Part shown: piece after piece, positions 25,584-33,393 of the stretch
How the letters are laid out: each line of letters begins with the position of its first letter
How positions within the stretch are numbered: the stretch's first letter is position 1
Origin: Candidatus Kapaibacterium sp.
GTDB lineage: Bacteria; Bacteroidota; Ignavibacteria; Kapaibacteriales; Kapaibacteriaceae
Direction of reading: 5' to 3'
Length of the DNA stretch: 51,028 nt
Assembly (NCBI GenBank): GCA_022842685.1
Contig: JALHPC010000019.1
Span: 1-51,028, forward strand
Made by a program: the position numbers and the translations under genes
The notes under the pieces: generated by a model
The model's input: only the letters and a program-made list of their open reading frames with translations
Database searches by the model: none
Told to the model about the DNA's origin: nothing

Positions 25584-25676
25584 GCCAAGTCCCGTGCGGT
25601 CGTCGCAGGCCCAACCCCGCCAGGTCCGGAAGGAAGCAACGGTCAGTTTGTCGCCGACGCGCACGGTCAACTTGGC
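25584..25676 (+). ncRNA. ffs: Signal recognition particle RNA, small bacterial type
   Basis: RNA core of SRP, which binds Ffh and directs nascent membrane proteins to the membrane. It contains the conserved domain IV sequence CCAGGTCCGGAAGGAAGCA with its GGAA tetraloop near 25620-25640. The ends pair as GCCAAGT/ACTTGGC and CCGTGC/GCACGG. A T-rich run (25677-25688) follows, so the closing stem also serves as terminator. Confidence 0.93.
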
Positions 25677-25716
25677 TGTTTGTTTTTTACGCCATTGTAA
25701 GGCGGTTCCGTAGCGC

Positions 25717-27312
25717 ATGGTTCGCCGAATCTTAATCAACGCCGACGCGAACAGAATTCGCATTGCCATTACCGAAGATGGCAAGCTGGCCGAACTGTTT
25801 ACCGAAACTCCTGAGTCGTCGTCAACCGTTGGTAATATCTATCTAGGACGCGTTACCAAAATCCAACAAGGCATGAATGCGGCCTTCGTGGATATCGGTT
25901 TGGAACAGTCGGCCTTTCTTCATTTTAGCGATGTCGACTCCACCATGGAGGAAGACGAAGATGCTTCCGACGACGACGACGTGCCAACAACGGCCGAGGT
26001 CGGCTCGGTAGACGTCGCTATGCGCACTGCCAAGGCAGTTCCCCGCAAACGACTCCCGACGTTTAATACCAAACGTAGTGGCGAGATAACGATCAACCTG
26101 CAGGCCAAACAACTTGTTGTGGTGCAGGTTACCCGCGATGCCTATGCGTCGAAGGGCGTACGAGTGTCTACAAAGGTCGGCCTGCCCGGCCGCAACGTCG
26201 TCCTACTGCCGTTCGAACCCTCAGCGGGCGTTTCACGCCGCATTACGAATCCGCGCGAGCGACGTCGCTTGCGGGCTATCGCTAGGGCGATTTTGCCCGA
26301 AGGAATGGGCTGCATCATTCGCACCGCGGCACAGGGTCTCGAAGATGTCGACGTACGCTCGGACTTCGAATTCCTCGTCGAACAGTGGTCCGACATTGCC
26401 CGCCACGTCGAAACGCTAAAGGGCCCTGGACTACTGTACCGCGAACCAGGTATTACGTTTAGCGTGGTGCGCGACATGCTGAAAGACGACGTTAAGCAGG
26501 TGCTTGTCGACGATCGCAAGGTGTACCGCGAAATCAAGAACTACCTTACGCGGACCGCACCCTCGCTTGTTGGGCGTGTAGAACTGTATACCGAGAATCG
26601 GCCGCTCTTCGACACATTCAAAATCGAACGCGACGTACATAACGCCCACGCGCGCACCGTGCCGCTTCCGTCTGGTGGATCAATCGTGATTGACCATACC
26701 GAGGCCATGGTGGTGATCGACGTAAACAGCGGCCGTGCCTCCAACGAGCGGTCGCAGGAAGGCAATGCTGTAAAGACCAACTTCGAGGCCGTCGTTGAAG
26801 TTGCACGTCAACTACGACTGCGCGACATTGGTGGCATGGTCGTGGTCGACTTCATCGACATGTCGAACGAAGACAATCGCAAGCGCCTATTCAACGAAAT
26901 GAAGCGCGAGTTGCAGCGCGACCGCGCCAAGACTGTTGTCTATCCCGTTACGCAAATGGGACTTGTGCAAATGACGCGACAGCGCATTCGCCAGGCAATG
27001 GCCGAACGTTCCAGCGAGATATGTCCCATGTGCTTTGGCACCGGCAACGTACAGTCTGCTGCCACCACGGTCACCGCCATCGACCGTTGGCTACGTAACT
27101 ACCGCGCAGGCACGTGGAAGCTCGGCGTTGTGGTAGCCGCCAATCCGTTCGTTGTTCATCACATCCAACGCAACCGCGCTAGCACCGTATGGCGCTGGCT
27201 TCGCCAGTACTTCCTGCGGGTACGTCTGCGCGAGGATGCCGAGCTCGATGCAGGTGAGTTCCGATGCTATACGTCGTCGGGTACCGATGTAACCAGAAAG
27301 TACCTTTCATGA
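25717..27312 (+). CDS. rng: Ribonuclease G/E family endoribonuclease
   Basis: 531 aa. Single-strand-specific endoribonuclease for rRNA maturation and mRNA decay. The N-terminal S1 domain (VGNIYLGRVTKIQQGMNAAFVDIG) is split by an acidic insert of roughly 60-70 residues (EEDEDASDDDD...). Catalytic Asp335 (MVVIDVNSG) and Asp378 (MVVVDFIDM) are 43 apart, as in RNase E D303/D346. The zinc-link is CPMCFGTG (Cys436, Cys439). The RNase E C-terminal scaffold is absent, hence RNase G. It is the first gene of an overlapped operon; its stop overlaps the dxr ATG (ATGA at 27309). Confidence 0.94.
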   Translation: MVRRILINADANRIRIAITEDGKLAELFTETPESSSTVGNIYLGRVTKIQQGMNAAFVDIGLEQSAFLHFSDVDSTMEEDEDASDDDDVPTTAEVGSVDVAMRTAKAVPRKRLPTFNTKRSGEITINLQAKQLVVVQVTRDAYASKGVRVSTKVGLPGRNVVLLPFEPSAGVSRRITNPRERRRLRAIARAILPEGMGCIIRTAAQGLEDVDVRSDFEFLVEQWSDIARHVETLKGPGLLYREPGITFSVVRDMLKDDVKQVLVDDRKVYREIKNYLTRTAPSLVGRVELYTENRPLFDTFKIERDVHNAHARTVPLPSGGSIVIDHTEAMVVIDVNSGRASNERSQEGNAVKTNFEAVVEVARQLRLRDIGGMVVVDFIDMSNEDNRKRLFNEMKRELQRDRAKTVVYPVTQMGLVQMTRQRIRQAMAERSSEICPMCFGTGNVQSAATTVTAIDRWLRNYRAGTWKLGVVVAANPFVVHHIQRNRASTVWRWLRQYFLRVRLREDAELDAGEFRCYTSSGTDVTRKYLS

Positions 27313-28493
27313 CGTCGTCGGCCACTCCACGAACCATTACTATCCTTGGAGCGACGGGCTCAATCGGTACGCAGACGCTTGACGTGTTGTCGCGTACGCC
27401 CGACCTATACCGCTTGCATTTTCTTACCTGCAACACACGCGTTGACGACTTAGCCGATCAAGTTCGCCGCTACCGCCCGTACGGCGTTGCTATCCGCGAC
27501 CAAGCAGCGTGGCAGCGATTCCGTTCGTTGTGTCCCGACTTTACTGGTCCGGTGCTATGCGGCGAAGAAGGCCTATGTGAAGCTGCAGCCGACGCTGCCA
27601 ACGACGTCGTGATATCAGCCATGGTGGGGTTCTCGGGTGTAGTGCCAACGATGGCTGCCGTCGAGGCCGGCCACGTCATTGGCCTTGCCAACAAAGAAAC
27701 CCTCGTGAGTGCTGGAGCCTTGTTCACCGCTGCTGTAACCAAGCACGGAGCAACCCTACTTGCCATAGATTCCGAGCACTCGGCCATTGCCCAGTGCATC
27801 ATCGGAGAACGTCGCAGCGATATCTCTCGCTTCATCATCACAGCGTCTGGCGGTCCGTTTCGTACCACGCCCACCGAGGCCTTCTCCACCATCACTCCTG
27901 CCATGGCCTTGCGCCATCCTAACTGGTCGATGGGCGCAAAGATTACTATCGATTCTGCCACACTGATGAATAAAGGCTTCGAAGTTATCGAAGCTCGTTG
28001 GCTGTTCGATATCGCCGCTTCGTGCGTCGACGTTGTGATTCATCCTCAGTCCATCATTCACTCCATGGTGGAGTTTGTCGACGGATCGGTTAAGGCCCAG
28101 ATGGGTATGCCAACCATGCTCGTGCCCATCCAGTATGCTCTAACGTATCCGCAGCGGGCTGCGCTAGACGTGCCGCCGATGGACCTTGCCGCCATTGGCC
28201 AGTTAACGTTCGAGCGCCCCGATTACGATCGTTTTCCATGCCTTCGTATCGCTTACGATGTGTTGCGCGCCGAAGGCTCGGCCGCCTGTGTTGCGAACGC
28301 TGCCAATGAAGTTGCCGTTGCGGCCTTTCTTGCACAGCGGCTGCCCTTCACGCACATCCCGGCACTTATCGAACAAACGCTCAACAACATGGAACACGTC
28401 CCTTATCCGTCGTTGGCCGACGTCGTAGCCATCGACGCCGAAGCGCGCGCCCGCGCAAGCTCTCTCCTCACCGCAATGTCCCACACTGCCTGA
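27309..28493 (+). CDS. dxr: 1-deoxy-D-xylulose 5-phosphate reductoisomerase
   Basis: Second step of the MEP isoprenoid pathway: turns DXP into MEP with NADPH. 394 aa. NADPH loop ILGATGSIGTQTLDVL near the start; metal and substrate motifs AIDSEHSAIAQC, ASGGPFR, HPNWSMGAKITIDSATLMNKGFEVIEA (present in full); then HPQSIIHSMVEF. I chose the ATG at 27309, overlapping the rng stop, because it gives the usual N-terminus; the open frame extends to 27264. The stop overlaps the rseP start as TGATG. The pathway also feeds quinone side-chain synthesis. Confidence 0.97.
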   Translation: MTSSATPRTITILGATGSIGTQTLDVLSRTPDLYRLHFLTCNTRVDDLADQVRRYRPYGVAIRDQAAWQRFRSLCPDFTGPVLCGEEGLCEAAADAANDVVISAMVGFSGVVPTMAAVEAGHVIGLANKETLVSAGALFTAAVTKHGATLLAIDSEHSAIAQCIIGERRSDISRFIITASGGPFRTTPTEAFSTITPAMALRHPNWSMGAKITIDSATLMNKGFEVIEARWLFDIAASCVDVVIHPQSIIHSMVEFVDGSVKAQMGMPTMLVPIQYALTYPQRAALDVPPMDLAAIGQLTFERPDYDRFPCLRIAYDVLRAEGSAACVANAANEVAVAAFLAQRLPFTHIPALIEQTLNNMEHVPYPSLADVVAIDAEARARASSLLTAMSHTA

Positions 28494-29851
28494 TGCTTAC
28501 GCTCCTCATCTTTCTCCTGCTTATTGGCGTTCTCGTCTTCGTTCACGAACTCGGCCACTTCCTTACGGCTCGCCTTACCGGTATGCGGGCCGACGTCTTT
28601 GCCATTGGCATGGGACCTCGTATCGTTGGCTGGAATCCCATCACAGGTCTCACCTTTGGAAAGCTACCAGATACAGTAGAACTCGGCGACAAAACCGACT
28701 ATCGCCTCTGTGCCTTTCCGATAGGGGGCTACGTGAAAATTCTGGGAATGGTCGACGAGTCCATGGACACCGAAGGGCTTGCCAGCGAGCCAAAGCCGTG
28801 GGAGTTTCGCTCGAAAAACGCAGCACAAAAAGCGCTCGTTCTCGTGGCTGGTGTTGCCATGAATCTCCTGCTGGCCATCGTTGTCTTCGCCGGCCTCGAA
28901 ATGGTGGTTGGTTCAGAAGAACACGTCGTTACTTCCGTTGCCGACGTCGAAGCCGGATCGGTCGCATACGATGTAGGCCTTCGTGCCGGCGACAACATCC
29001 TTGCCGTTAACGACAAGCCCATGCAAGTATGGGAAGACCTCACGCGATCGATATCGCAAGGCAACCTTTCAGACATCGTGCTTACCGTTCGTCGGCCCTC
29101 GGGCGGCACGTTTACGGCTGTCATTCAATCTGCCGACGTTGTTTCGGCCGTAGCCGAAGGCAAGGGGCTTGGTGTTTCTCCATCGGGCGTAGCCGTAGAA
29201 CTTGGCAACGTGCTAACGCTCAAGCCCGCCGGTCGCGCCGGCCTTGCCAAGGGCGACGTCATCCTAGCTGTCGACTCTATGCCCGTACGCACTGTCCTGC
29301 AGTTCCAGCGCTACGTTCGCAATCATGCCGGGCAGTCCATTGTTGTTCACATCGATCGTAACGGAACCACCAAGCCCGTTCCTGTAACCGTTGGTACCGA
29401 CAGCATCATTGGGGTTGAAATGAGTCAGCGCTGGACCGTACCGGTGCGCACGCAACAGGCAGGTGTGTTCGAGGCACTTGCATCTGGGGTAACCGGCGTG
29501 GGCAACACCGTTGCCATGATCAGCTCCTCCCTGTGGCACATGGTAAGTGGAACGGTATCGGTGAAACAAAGCGTGGGCGGCCCAATCCGTATTGCCGAAA
29601 TGGCGGCTGCCAGTTCCGAACGAGGTCTTGAACCGTTCCTACGCTTTATGGCCCTTATTAGCGTGTCGCTAGCCGTTATGAATCTGTTGCCGTTACCAGG
29701 CTTAGATGGTGGCCATCTTGTGTTTGTAGCCATCGAAGCCGTGATACGCCGCGAAATTCCTACCAATGTGAAGATCCGCATTCAGCAGGTGGGCATGATG
29801 TTGTTACTGGCACTCATGGCCTTTGTGTTATACCTCGATCTAACGCGCTAA
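28493..29851 (+). CDS. rseP: Site-2 membrane protease RseP family
   Basis: 452 aa inner-membrane zinc metalloprotease that cuts membrane-bound anti-sigma factors or signal remnants. Zinc site H18-E19-L-G-H22 in VHELGHF in the first helix; the third ligand region is NLLPLPGLDGGH near residue 400. Two PDZ-like segments lie in between (about residues 140-205 and 225-300), each with a GL(R/A)xGDxIL-type loop (VGLRAGDNIL, AGLAKGDVIL). A final helix closes the protein. The dxr-rseP order is common in bacteria. No sigma/anti-sigma pair is in view. Confidence 0.95.
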   Translation: MLTLLIFLLLIGVLVFVHELGHFLTARLTGMRADVFAIGMGPRIVGWNPITGLTFGKLPDTVELGDKTDYRLCAFPIGGYVKILGMVDESMDTEGLASEPKPWEFRSKNAAQKALVLVAGVAMNLLLAIVVFAGLEMVVGSEEHVVTSVADVEAGSVAYDVGLRAGDNILAVNDKPMQVWEDLTRSISQGNLSDIVLTVRRPSGGTFTAVIQSADVVSAVAEGKGLGVSPSGVAVELGNVLTLKPAGRAGLAKGDVILAVDSMPVRTVLQFQRYVRNHAGQSIVVHIDRNGTTKPVPVTVGTDSIIGVEMSQRWTVPVRTQQAGVFEALASGVTGVGNTVAMISSSLWHMVSGTVSVKQSVGGPIRIAEMAAASSERGLEPFLRFMALISVSLAVMNLLPLPGLDGGHLVFVAIEAVIRREIPTNVKIRIQQVGMMLLLALMAFVLYLDLTR

Positions 29852-29853
29852 TC

Positions 29854-30615
29854 ATGTACATTCTTGTTACGAACGACGACGGCATCGATTCGCCTGGTAT
29901 CAGTGCGCTCGTTGCTGCTATGCGCCCTCTCGGCGACGTCGTTGTTGTGGCTCCCGATCGCCAGCAGAGCGCCGTTGGACATGCACTTACCGTTAGCTCG
30001 CCACTGCGTGCCACGCCGTTTCATCGCGATGGAGTTCCGTTTGGTTATGCCATCAATGGTACGCCTGCCGACTGCGTAAAACTTGCCGTCAGCACCTTGC
30101 TTCCACGACGCCCCGACGTTGTGGTGAGCGGCATCAACCACGGCTCTAATACCAGTGTAAACGCCCTGTATTCGGGCACCGTAAGTGCAGCCACCGAAGG
30201 CACACTCATGGGCATCCCATCGATTGCGTTTTCGTTGTCGTCGTTCGACGTCAGTTCCGACATGTCGTTGGCCGCCGATGTAGCCCACGACATCGTTTCG
30301 CGACTTCACAGCCTTGCTATCCCGGCAGGCACATTGTTGAACGTCAACATTCCCGATGTTGACCGCTCGTTGTATAAGGGGCTTCGCATCACCCGTCAGG
30401 GGCGCAGCGCATGGCGCGATCATTACGAGCGCCGTAACGACCCACATGGCCGCGAGTACTTTTGGCTGCACGGAGAGTTTGTAACGCTCGAAGTTCTCGA
30501 CGATGCCGACGATCTAGCCGTAGCCCAGGGCTACACGGCCATTACGCCGCTGCATTACGAGCTTACGAACGTCGACATGTTGACACCGCTACGCGAGGCC
30601 ATTGCAGGATCATGA
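29854..30615 (+). CDS. surE: 5'/3'-nucleotidase SurE
   Basis: 253 aa cytoplasmic, metal-dependent nucleoside monophosphate phosphatase tied to stationary-phase survival. Metal site TNDDGIDSPG at residues 6-15, then VVVAPDRQQSAVGHALT, NGTPADCV, and VVSGINHGSNTS with the conserved Asn, then YSGTVSAATEG. Starts two bases after the rseP stop; its stop overlaps the next ATG (ATGA at 30612). Confidence 0.96.
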   Translation: MYILVTNDDGIDSPGISALVAAMRPLGDVVVVAPDRQQSAVGHALTVSSPLRATPFHRDGVPFGYAINGTPADCVKLAVSTLLPRRPDVVVSGINHGSNTSVNALYSGTVSAATEGTLMGIPSIAFSLSSFDVSSDMSLAADVAHDIVSRLHSLAIPAGTLLNVNIPDVDRSLYKGLRITRQGRSAWRDHYERRNDPHGREYFWLHGEFVTLEVLDDADDLAVAQGYTAITPLHYELTNVDMLTPLREAIAGS

Positions 30616-31469
30616 GAATAGAACGCATCGACGCCGCCTTGGCGCACGACATCGACCGTCACGCCAAGCGCCTCCGCTTTATGTATCGCATCAAGGGCTT
30701 CGGCTATGAGCGCGCCATAGAGTTGCCGCTGATAGCTTCGCGGCTGCGGCCGCTGTTACAGCGCCCCCTACGATACCTTGACATCGGCAGCGGACAGAGC
30801 ATCTTCCCGACGTGGATTTTGAAGAACTCTGCGTGGCACGTCACATGCCTTGACAAGTTTGGATGGGTGCAGCGCCAGCACGACTATGCGCGCAAAGCTA
30901 TGGCAGGCACGGCGGGGTGGCAGGATAGATTCCATGTGATTCAGCAGGATTTTTTGGCTACCGAGCTCGAAGCCGAGTCCTACGATGTGATTACGAACAT
31001 TAGCGTGATTGAGCACTTCGAGGGCGCAGCCGACAGCGAGGCCATGGCAAAGAGTGCGCGACTTTTACGTCCGGGTGGACTATACGTCCTCACCACACCG
31101 CTCAACGACGGCCACGCTCGCGACTGGTATTTAGAGCAAGACGTATACGGCGAACGCTACGAGCGCAAGCCCGTGTTTTTTCAGCGGCACTACGACGTGG
31201 CGGGCTACAACGAGCGGATTGTCAAGGCATCGGGGTTGGATGAAATCGAGCGACTGTACTTTGGCGATTACGACGTGCCATTTTTCAACGATGCCATTGT
31301 TGAGCAACATGGCTGGCGTAAGGTTCTGCGAACGCTACGACAGATGCGCACGGTTCACCATGCGCTCGCGCATGGGTCGTACCGCGACGTACCCGTTTCG
31401 ATGCCGGGTATGAAGATCTACACGTCGGCCGGTGTGTTTAGCGTGCTTACCAAGCCAGCTCGCTCGTAA
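30612..31469 (+). CDS. Class I SAM-dependent methyltransferase
   Basis: 285 aa from the ATG at 30612. SAM-binding motif I is YLDIGSGQS (about residue 55), then VTCLDKFGW with the acidic residue after strand 2, DFLATELEAESYDVITNISVIEHFEG (motifs II/III) and LLRPGGLYVLTTPL. The substrate is unknown. It is the last gene of the rng-surE operon by overlap with surE, but its neighbours downstream are glycan genes, so a role on a surface glycan or lipid is possible. Its 3' end overlaps the convergent GT4 gene by 52 bp. Confidence 0.88.
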   Translation: MRIERIDAALAHDIDRHAKRLRFMYRIKGFGYERAIELPLIASRLRPLLQRPLRYLDIGSGQSIFPTWILKNSAWHVTCLDKFGWVQRQHDYARKAMAGTAGWQDRFHVIQQDFLATELEAESYDVITNISVIEHFEGAADSEAMAKSARLLRPGGLYVLTTPLNDGHARDWYLEQDVYGERYERKPVFFQRHYDVAGYNERIVKASGLDEIERLYFGDYDVPFFNDAIVEQHGWRKVLRTLRQMRTVHHALAHGSYRDVPVSMPGMKIYTSAGVFSVLTKPARS

Positions 31470-32467
31470 ATTTCTAGGATCTGCTGTACGATGTTGGCAT
31501 CGTCCTGTGGTATGGGGGCGGGTATACCGGCGTGTACATCAGCAATGGTTTTCTGAAGTGCGGCTGCAAGACTGGCCGCATCTCCCGATCGGAACAGCCG
31601 AGTGGTGGCTGGTCGTTCTACGGCATCGCTTCCAATGGTATACGCTCCAAGCTGTGCGGCCTCGGCTAGCGTCAGACTGGGTCCTCCCTCGGTACGTGTT
31701 GGGCGAATAACGATGTGGGCATTGCGAGCCACCTGAGCCAAGGGCCACGAGCTTCGAACCAGGTGGATGCGCTGGTCGGCTGCTGCTGCGGCCTCGAGTG
31801 GTGCTAGTAGCGAAGAATCTACAACGTCGGCAACAGCTAAGAGAACGTGAGCGTGTGGGTTGTCGATATAGCGCATAGCGTCTACCACTAGGTCAAGTCC
31901 ATACAAGTCTTCGCCGTTGAATCGTACGAGTCGTCCGGCATTTGCCAGAATGCGAATCGGCGCCCCTTGCCAAGCAGAAGGCAGGGGAGGGAGGGGTGCG
32001 GTACGCTCGGTACGAGAAACGGGCAGGGTGGAAGGTATTACATGAACGGAGTTAGCATCAACATTGAGATTCGCGCAAAGGGCATCGCGTGTGGAGTCTG
32101 AAATAGCGATACGTGCCACGGCACTCGCATATGCGCTATGGAGGGCGCGGCGTACACGTGGTTGTTCGAAAGCGTTAAGGGATCGAAACGAATGAGTGGT
32201 TAGGATATAGGGAACATTCATGAGCTTCCACCAGCGCGCAAACAGGATGGTGGACTTATAGTTGCCCTCGTCGGTATGAAAGTGCACGAGCGGAGCGCGT
32301 ACCGTTTGGGTAAGCACGCGTGCAACCATGGCTACGGCGTGGCCATTGGTACGAACAAGTGTGGTTGGAATGCCTTGCATGGCAAGCGCTTCGCGCAATC
32401 GAAGGATATGGATGGCCACTCCGCCATACGGCGGCGGCACTGGGCCAACCAGGACGGGGTTAGGCAT
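31418..32467 (-). CDS. Glycosyltransferase family 4 protein
   Basis: 349 aa GT-B fold enzyme. Glycine-rich N-terminal loop VGPVPPPYGGVAIH, FHTDEGNYKST, VAISDSTRD-type segment at about residue 145, and the C-terminal donor site: IRILANAGRLV, then RPTRTEGGPSLTLAEAAQLGA, with the EGGP...E pattern of GT4. It moves a sugar from a nucleotide-sugar donor to a glycan or lipid; neither is identifiable. Start ATG at 32467 overlaps the FkbM gene stop by 8 bp, so the two are one operon. The last 17 codons overlap the convergent methyltransferase gene. Confidence 0.9.
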   Translation of the reverse strand: MPNPVLVGPVPPPYGGVAIHILRLREALAMQGIPTTLVRTNGHAVAMVARVLTQTVRAPLVHFHTDEGNYKSTILFARWWKLMNVPYILTTHSFRSLNAFEQPRVRRALHSAYASAVARIAISDSTRDALCANLNVDANSVHVIPSTLPVSRTERTAPLPPLPSAWQGAPIRILANAGRLVRFNGEDLYGLDLVVDAMRYIDNPHAHVLLAVADVVDSSLLAPLEAAAAADQRIHLVRSSWPLAQVARNAHIVIRPTRTEGGPSLTLAEAAQLGAYTIGSDAVERPATTRLFRSGDAASLAAALQKTIADVHAGIPAPIPQDDANIVQQILEIYERAGLVSTLNTPADV

Positions 32468-33380
32468 GAATGAGCTTGGCGTAGGTATCTAGTTTGGCCT
32501 TCGGCACAAACGCGATGTTGTCCATTAAGTGGCCAGCTTCGACTGGTACTTCGGTGAGCCTGCCATCATTCCGAATACGAAAGGGGAGATAACCTAGATC
32601 AAGTAAAATCCTCTTAAACTCCTGCGTGGTGCTGCCTCGCGACTCTTGAATAGCATCGCTTAACTCGGCAATGACGACAGGTTGTAGTGTGTGCAGAACC
32701 TCGCGAGCACCCTCAATCACTTCGAGTTCTCCACCCTCTACATCAATCTTGATAAGTGCCAGCTTAGAGATCCCCTGCTCCTTTGCAAAGTCGTCAAGCC
32801 GAATCGCAGGCAAGTCCACGAAGCGAGTAACATCGATAGTAGATGCGTTCGGAATCGTTGAGTGAGTTCCTGCATTGTGATCTTTCGACAAATACAGTCG
32901 AATACTCCCACTCACGTTGCTAACTGCCTTTTCAACAACGTGCGTCATGTCGAAGTTGTTAATTGACAAGTTTTCGCGCAATTTTAAAGCGTTAACTTTC
33001 TCAGGTTCGAATGACCACACTGTCACTTCCTTTCGGGCTAGCTTCGACATTAGCGTGAGATAGCCTATCTGGGCTCCAACATCGAACACGGTGTCTCTAT
33101 CTCTGAGTAGCCTTCGGATAAAGCGTACTGTCGGCAATTCGTAACTGCCAAAGAGAAGGATGTGTGCCTGCAAGAACTCGTTCGGGTCAAGTCGCATGCG
33201 TGCTCCGAATCGAATTCTGGCGACCCTTGTCTCTTGGTCGGTGGATGAAAAGTATCTGAAGTAAACGCGTTGGAGAATGGAGAACTTTCCGCGCTCCGTG
33301 GGGAAAAACTTGCAAACGGCTACGAACAGGTTTCGAAGTAACTTTGTAGGTGAATTATTCATCCTTAAGTGAAATAGCAT
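32460..33380 (-). CDS. FkbM-family methyltransferase
   Basis: 306 aa. SAM motif VFDVGAQIGYLTLMS (about residue 98), VWSFEPEKVNALKLRENL, then the FkbM hallmark ALIKIDVEGGELEVIEGA and PVVIAELSD. FkbM enzymes O-methylate sugars or polyketides; beside GT4, a sugar methylation is the likely use. Start may be 33380 or the ATG at 33362 (MNNSPTK). The coding DNA looks richer in A/T than the flanking genes, which hints at transfer. Only 13 bp separate its start from the divergent Kelch gene at 33394, if the longer start is used. Confidence 0.9.
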   Translation of the reverse strand: MLFHLRMNNSPTKLLRNLFVAVCKFFPTERGKFSILQRVYFRYFSSTDQETRVARIRFGARMRLDPNEFLQAHILLFGSYELPTVRFIRRLLRDRDTVFDVGAQIGYLTLMSKLARKEVTVWSFEPEKVNALKLRENLSINNFDMTHVVEKAVSNVSGSIRLYLSKDHNAGTHSTIPNASTIDVTRFVDLPAIRLDDFAKEQGISKLALIKIDVEGGELEVIEGAREVLHTLQPVVIAELSDAIQESRGSTTQEFKRILLDLGYLPFRIRNDGRLTEVPVEAGHLMDNIAFVPKAKLDTYAKLIHA

Positions 33381-33393
33381 TAGGATTTAGTAT

